Part shown: one piece after another, positions 5,292 to 8,764 of the stretch
How positions within the stretch are numbered: the first letter of the stretch is position 1
Layout: every line of letters starts with the position of its first letter
Assembly: GCA_945901825.1 (NCBI GenBank)
Contig: CAMDMC010000048.1
Span: 1 to 8,764, forward strand
Direction: 5' to 3'
DNA: 8,764 bases
Source of the DNA: Bordetella parapertussis
Lineage (GTDB): Bacteria; Pseudomonadota; Gammaproteobacteria; Burkholderiales; Burkholderiaceae_A
The notes under the pieces: model-generated
Seen by the model: the letters and a program-made list of their open reading frames with translations, nothing else
What the model was told of the DNA's origin: nothing
Databases searched by the model: none
Made by a program: the position numbers and the translations under genes

Positions 5292-6533
5292 TTAACGGCT
5301 TTGCTGGCGATTTAAATGCCAGTGCGTCAGAAGCGACTCCTCAAACGAGGGCCTTTGAAACTGGGCCTGGCCAAGCGATTTACAGGCATCTTGAACAGCC
5401 TGCCAGTTGGCAAGCAAGGCTCGAAGTATCTCGGTAAGGTCGCCCTCGCTCTCTGGATGAGAACCGGCAGGGCTAAAGTAGCGATGCAGTTGTGACCAGC
5501 CCGGCAGGGGCTGAGTGGCCTGTGCCAGCCATGCATCAAGCTTTTCAAGGTGGGCGTCATCGGCCTGTCGATAAGGCTGCCAGACAAATGGCAGGCCCTG
5601 CTGACTGGCATAGAAAAGCGCCGTGCCGAAAGAGTCTTCGCCGCGAACAAGCGCAAGGTCAGACACCGCCATGCACTGATCAAATTCATGCTGACTCAAA
5701 AGCCCTGTATCGGGATCCGTCGGACGGTGCGGCTCAAAAACGAGAACCCTCTGCGCCCGAACCAAAGACGGCGAAGGGTCTGCCTGTACCTGATTCTCCG
5801 TACCCTCTCCGCCCCCTCTTAGCTGCCCCAGCGCGCGAGCGAGACTCTGCGCAAACTCGGACAAGGGTGTGTTGGGATAGCAGTAGGCAAAGACCAGGAA
5901 AACGGCCTCGTCCTCCTCGTGCTGATCTCGGCTCGAACGTCGATCGGCGCTTAAAGCCTGCTCGCAGCGTTTGATCATGCTGCGACGCAGGGCTTGCCGA
6001 TTGGCTTGAAAACCTGTGCCGCCAGCCGCAGGCCGCTGACCCTGAATAACTCCTGGACCATCTCGACGCAGGGATGGCGCCAGCCAATACCTGGACTTCT
6101 TTGGATAAACGGGGTCGGGCGCAGCCATCCACTGGCAGTCGGCCGTCCACTCCTCAAGGGCAAGGTAGTCCACCAGATAACACAGTGTTGCTTGGGGCAG
6201 TTGGTTAAAGATGGCCTGAGGGACCTCCACCTGAAAGGCCTCAAGAAGTAGATCTGCGCGTTGCAGGGGAAGGCCGTGATCGGGTCTGCAGAGCTCGTCC
6301 ATGGCCCAGTAGGCCAGTGCACTTGTTGCGACGAACCCTTGTGGCGGCTCCCAGGAACAGGCGGGCGCCATGTTCTGCAGATGCGCAAGCGCCCGAGGCT
6401 CTGCAAGAATTCGAACCTGCGCCCCCCGGGCGACAAGCCCCTGAGCAAGCCTTAGACAGACCGCCGCATCACCAAAAAAATCAACCGACCGACAGGCAAT
6501 GAGAACCAAGGGCGCATTTAGCCCCTGATGCAT
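5292..6533 (-). CDS. earP: EF-P arginine-32 rhamnosyltransferase EarP
   Basis: EarP is a GT-B-fold inverting glycosyltransferase that transfers L-rhamnose from dTDP-L-rhamnose to arginine 32 of EF-P. Numbering from the ATG at 6531-6533 (413 residues), the N-terminal loop CRSVDFFGDAAVC contains the two conserved acidic residues D18 and D22. DYLALEEW (122-129) matches the family's acceptor-side motif. VRGEDSF (296-302), with E299 and D300, and FVWQPYRQADDAHLEKLDAWL (316-336) are the donor-binding signature of the C-terminal domain. The protein is longer than most EarP (about 370-390) because of hydrophilic low-complexity stretches near 191-210 and 238-258. The first loop reads DFFGD where characterised EarP usually has DNFGD, and the usual FTxxTGG segment is poorly conserved, so this is a divergent member. 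The start is uncertain: the frame stays open to a TTG at 6563, 5 bases after the upstream stop, and a TTG at 6509 would also give a family-like N-terminus. None has a good ribosome binding site. It sits directly upstream of efp. Confidence 0.88.
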   Translation of the reverse strand: MHQGLNAPLVLIACRSVDFFGDAAVCLRLAQGLVARGAQVRILAEPRALAHLQNMAPACSWEPPQGFVATSALAYWAMDELCRPDHGLPLQRADLLLEAFQVEVPQAIFNQLPQATLCYLVDYLALEEWTADCQWMAAPDPVYPKKSRYWLAPSLRRDGPGVIQGQRPAAGGTGFQANRQALRRSMIKRCEQALSADRRSSRDQHEEDEAVFLVFAYCYPNTPLSEFAQSLARALGQLRGGGEGTENQVQADPSPSLVRAQRVLVFEPHRPTDPDTGLLSQHEFDQCMAVSDLALVRGEDSFGTALFYASQQGLPFVWQPYRQADDAHLEKLDAWLAQATQPLPGWSQLHRYFSPAGSHPESEGDLTEILRALLANWQAVQDACKSLGQAQFQRPSFEESLLTHWHLNRQQSR

Positions 6534-6568
6534 GTCTTGATAAGCAGGCGAGACTGGCCCCAAAGAGC

Positions 6569-7645
6569 TTAGACGGTCTTGACGGGCTCGGACTTGGGTG
6601 CTGCGAGGTCGGCTGCCGTTGTAAAGGCGTCCGAGAAAAAGGAATCGGAGGAGAGCCTGCAGTGATCAATGAAGTCCTTCTGCGCGGCGCGAACCACGAC
6701 AGGAGCCCCGCAGGCATAAACCAAATGACCCGAGAGATCGGGAAAGTCTTGCATAACGGCCTGGTGAACAAAACCTGTTCGCCCGTGCCATTGGTCCTCG
6801 GGTTCGGCATCGCTAATAACAGGAATAAACCGAAGGTGCGGCATCTCGGCCGCCCATTGCTCAGCAAGCGACAACATGTAAAGGTCGCTTGGCCGCCGCC
6901 CACCCCAATAAAAAGTCATAGGGGGGTCAAAGTTCTTCGCGCGGGCATACTCGATGATGGCTTTAATGGGCGCAAAGCCGGTTCCACTTGCAAGAAAAAC
7001 AATGGGCTGGCGGGTCTCTTCCCGAAGAAAGAAGCTTCCCAAGGGCCCTTCAAAACGCAGGATATCTTTCTGCTTGACAGGGTTGGTGGAGCTTGTCGGC
7101 TGACCAAAAACCGCGTCGGTAAATGCGCCGCCGGGCGTCTGGCGAATATGCAGCTCAACCTGCTCGCCCTCAAGCGGGGAGTTCGCCATGGAGTAGCTTC
7201 GACGCTTTCCGTCTTTAAGCAAAATATCAATGTACTGACCTGCGTGAAACTGAAAGCGCTCAGAGGCTGGAAGCTGAAGTCGAACAACGGCGACATCCTG
7301 GGCGGGGTAGTCGATGCTTGCCACCCTGCAAGGCAGCTTACGAATAGGGATCATGCCCTCGGCCGCTACAACGCGGGCCTCAAGCACAAGATCGGAACGC
7401 GGTTTAGCCTGGCAGAGCAAAAGCGAGCCTTGAGCACGCTCGTCCTCGGACAAGGCCTTCACCTGGTAACTGCCGAAGTCGACCTCGCCTTCAACAAGGC
7501 GTGCCTTGCATGAGCCACAGGCTCCGTCTTTGCAGCCATAGGGAAGTACCAGTTGGGCACGCAGGGCGGCTTCAAGAATGGTCTCATGGTCGTGCGCGTC
7601 AAAGGTCTTCTCAGAGGGAAGGAGCCTGCATTGAAATGTCGTCAT
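6569..7645 (-). CDS. 2Fe-2S ferredoxin/FAD/NAD(P)H oxidoreductase (annotated in relatives as CDP-6-deoxy-delta-3,4-glucoseen reductase)
   Basis: This 358-residue protein is a self-contained electron-transfer chain. An N-terminal plant-type ferredoxin domain (1-90) has cluster cysteines C38, C43, C46 and C78 in YGCKDGACGSC and LLLCQAKP. A flavin-binding barrel (about 100-205) has the RSYS motif at 149-152. A C-terminal NAD(P)H-binding domain has GTGFAP at 221-226, and YACGAP is further on. The domain order matches AscD/DdhD, the reductase of 3,6-dideoxysugar synthesis, and the C-terminal SFFSDAFTTAADL is typical of a betaproteobacterial branch carrying that name. No dideoxysugar genes are nearby, so the name should not be taken as function; a general NAD(P)H-dependent reductase role is as likely. 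I chose the ATG at 7643-7645 because the ferredoxin domain begins there. The frame is open to 7879, but that extension would overlap lptG and has no domain. It lies 70 bases after lptG and upstream of earP. Confidence 0.86.
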   Translation of the reverse strand: MTTFQCRLLPSEKTFDAHDHETILEAALRAQLVLPYGCKDGACGSCKARLVEGEVDFGSYQVKALSEDERAQGSLLLCQAKPRSDLVLEARVVAAEGMIPIRKLPCRVASIDYPAQDVAVVRLQLPASERFQFHAGQYIDILLKDGKRRSYSMANSPLEGEQVELHIRQTPGGAFTDAVFGQPTSSTNPVKQKDILRFEGPLGSFFLREETRQPIVFLASGTGFAPIKAIIEYARAKNFDPPMTFYWGGRRPSDLYMLSLAEQWAAEMPHLRFIPVISDAEPEDQWHGRTGFVHQAVMQDFPDLSGHLVYACGAPVVVRAAQKDFIDHCRLSSDSFFSDAFTTAADLAAPKSEPVKTV

Positions 7646-7715
7646 AACTTTGGATTGTAGCCAGAGCCCCAGCGCATCGCAGGCCAGGCCCTTGCAAAAA
7701 GACCTTTTGAAGCCC
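7646..7715 (-). other. Short intergenic spacer between lptG and the reductase
   Basis: Seventy bases separate the lptG stop from the reductase ATG. There is no Shine-Dalgarno sequence before the ATG and no GC-rich hairpin followed by a T run, so I see no terminator. A TACAAT hexamer close to the start codon is listed separately as a possible -10 element. Confidence 0.6.
7654..7659 (-). promoter_or_regulatory. Possible -10 element (TACAAT) for the reductase/earP/efp genes
   Basis: On the minus strand TACAAT matches the -10 consensus at 5 of 6 positions and ends 8 bases before the reductase ATG, so transcription would start at or next to the start codon. The -35 candidate at 17-base spacing (CTGCGA, 7677-7682) matches only 3 of 6. 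The absence of a Shine-Dalgarno sequence is consistent with a leaderless mRNA, but a single hexamer match is weak evidence. The genes could equally be read through from lptG. Confidence 0.28.
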
Positions 7716-8764
7716 CTAAAAGGCGCGGCGTTGAAGCTGCCAGAGCATAAAAAGGCCTGCGGCAAGCGCAAGCAGGCTTGGAATGGCCGCGACAACCGGA
7801 GCCGGCCAGTCGTTAAGCAGGCCCAGGTGCGAGAAAAGGCTGTTGGCCAGATGAAAACCAATGCCCGCAACAATGGCAAGAAAGACCTTCAAGCCCAGGG
7901 CGCCGCCACGGGCCTGAATATAGGCTGCAGGCAAGGCCAAGACCAGCATGACCCAGACCGCAACGGGGTAGATCATTTTTTTCCAGAATGCGATTTCATA
8001 GCGGCCCGAGGCCTGCTTGCCCGCCTGAAGGTAGTCCACGTAGAGAAAAAGCTCGCGCGCGGACATCTGCTCGGGCTTGACCATCAGGGCCCCAAGCCGG
8101 GCCGGTGAAAGGTAAAGCGGCAGCTCAAGGCTTGAAAGACGGTTGCGGGTCACCTGTCCGTTAGCCGCAAACTCGGTAAGGCGAACGCCCTCAAGGCGCC
8201 AGATGGAAGCCTCTTGGGCGTTCGCAGTGGCTGGGCTTGCTTGCAGAAAAACTGCAGAGTCCGCTTCCACGAGACGGCGCAGGGTGAGCAGCTCACCGAA
8301 TTCATACAGCTTCACGCCCTTTAGCCTGCGGTCGGGATCCATACTGGTTAAATTCACCATGCGCACTCGCACACGGTTATCGCCCGATTCCGTGGGGTAG
8401 TCACGCATCCAAAAGCCCGAGGACAAAATACCTGTACCAAGGCTGCCATCCGCACTTGCCTTGGTACGAACGGCCGCCACCTCGGATACTGGAAGAACCA
8501 GTTCGGCAAGAAAAAACGTAATTGCCACCAGGGGTAAGCCAACAAAGGCTGATAGGCCAAGCACTTGGCGCGGACCAAGCCCAGAGGCTCGGGCCACAGT
8601 GAACTCGGAGCCCGCCGCAAGCTGGGCAAAAGCCCAGACCGCGCCAATCAGCGTGGCCACAGGCAAAAGCTCATAGACCATGCCAGGGATTCGGAAGACC
8701 ACCACCGTGAGGGCCTGCTCAAGCGTGTAGCCGCCACGGCCAAGGTTCCTAATTTCACTCACCG
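7716..8764 (-). CDS. lptG: LPS export ABC transporter permease LptG (5' end beyond the right edge)
   Basis: LptG, with LptF and the ATPase LptB, forms the inner-membrane complex LptB2FG that extracts lipopolysaccharide and pushes it across the periplasm through LptC, LptA and LptDE. The visible part is about 349 residues and lacks the N-terminal first membrane segment. It opens with LGRGGYTLEQAL and then RIPGMVYELLPVATLIGAVWAFAQL, the membrane segment and coupling region typical of LptG, with AAGSEFTVARASG after it. A further membrane segment follows near visible residues 68-90. A periplasmic beta-rich domain covers roughly 100-255, and three C-terminal membrane segments lie near 262-283, 290-315 and 322-343. 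The GTG at 8760-8762 is an internal valine rather than the start, because family members have some 40 more residues upstream. lptF would be expected further right. The gene is followed after 70 bases by the reductase. Confidence 0.93.
   Translation of the reverse strand, partial: VSEIRNLGRGGYTLEQALTVVVFRIPGMVYELLPVATLIGAVWAFAQLAAGSEFTVARASGLGPRQVLGLSAFVGLPLVAITFFLAELVLPVSEVAAVRTKASADGSLGTGILSSGFWMRDYPTESGDNRVRVRMVNLTSMDPDRRLKGVKLYEFGELLTLRRLVEADSAVFLQASPATANAQEASIWRLEGVRLTEFAANGQVTRNRLSSLELPLYLSPARLGALMVKPEQMSARELFLYVDYLQAGKQASGRYEIAFWKKMIYPVAVWVMLVLALPAAYIQARGGALGLKVFLAIVAGIGFHLANSLFSHLGLLNDWPAPVVAAIPSLLALAAGLFMLWQLQRRAF

Noticed and set aside
4666..5295. 209-codon plus-strand open frame opposite efp
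   Set aside because: It is the antisense shadow of the well-supported efp gene, with no recognisable domain.
6662..7513. 283-codon plus-strand open frame opposite the reductase
   Set aside because: Long antisense frames are common over GC-biased genes. The minus-strand protein has a complete set of cofactor motifs, and this one has none.
7690..7710. Weak inverted repeat CAAAA...TTTTG after lptG as a terminator
   Set aside because: The stem is five mostly A/T pairs with no following T tract on the transcribed strand, so it is too weak to call.
7646..7879. Upstream extension of the reductase frame by 78 codons
   Set aside because: The extension overlaps the end of lptG, has no conserved domain, and the ferredoxin domain begins normally at the ATG at 7645.
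8760..8762. GTG as the start of LptG
   Set aside because: LptG proteins have about 40 residues, including the first membrane segment, before the GRGGY motif, so this codon is internal and the gene is cut by the window edge.

Overview
The window looks like a chromosomal segment of a betaproteobacterium, most likely of the order Burkholderiales. This is inferred from the Burkholderiales-like EF-P sequence, the H-NS-like protein with a C-terminal WTGRGKMPKW motif, and the ferredoxin-type reductase commonly named CDP-6-deoxy-delta-3,4-glucoseen reductase in that group. Coding DNA is moderately GC-rich. The exception is an AT-rich stretch around positions 480-820, covering the leader and first third of the H-NS-like gene. 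I see no tRNA, rRNA, CRISPR array, insertion sequence or prophage gene.

Layout. Positions 1-368 (minus) hold the N-terminal part of a UDP-glucose 6-dehydrogenase that runs off the left edge. A 309-base AT-rich divergent intergenic region (369-677) carries a good sigma70-type promoter facing right. A tight plus-strand cluster follows: an H-NS-like nucleoid protein (678-1073), then rmlB (1077-2153, 3-base gap), then rmlD (2150-3193, ATGA overlap). Facing it on the minus strand, read from right to left, are lptG (truncated at the right edge), a 2Fe-2S/flavin/NAD(P)H reductase, earP, efp and a D-2-hydroxyglutarate dehydrogenase-like flavoprotein. The two clusters converge, with only 18 bases between the rmlD and flavoprotein stop codons.

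How the genes may work together. RmlB and RmlD catalyse steps 2 and 4 of dTDP-L-rhamnose synthesis. EarP uses dTDP-L-rhamnose to rhamnosylate EF-P on an arginine, and the EF-P here has arginine (R32) at the modification position. The locus therefore places two donor-sugar genes, the transferase and the acceptor protein within about 5.5 kb. rmlA and rmlC, also needed for dTDP-rhamnose, are not in the window. ugd and lptG relate to surface polysaccharide and LPS export, so rhamnose may serve both the envelope and translation. The pairing of an H-NS-like gene with rmlBD, and of efp with a 2-hydroxyacid dehydrogenase, are the less expected features.
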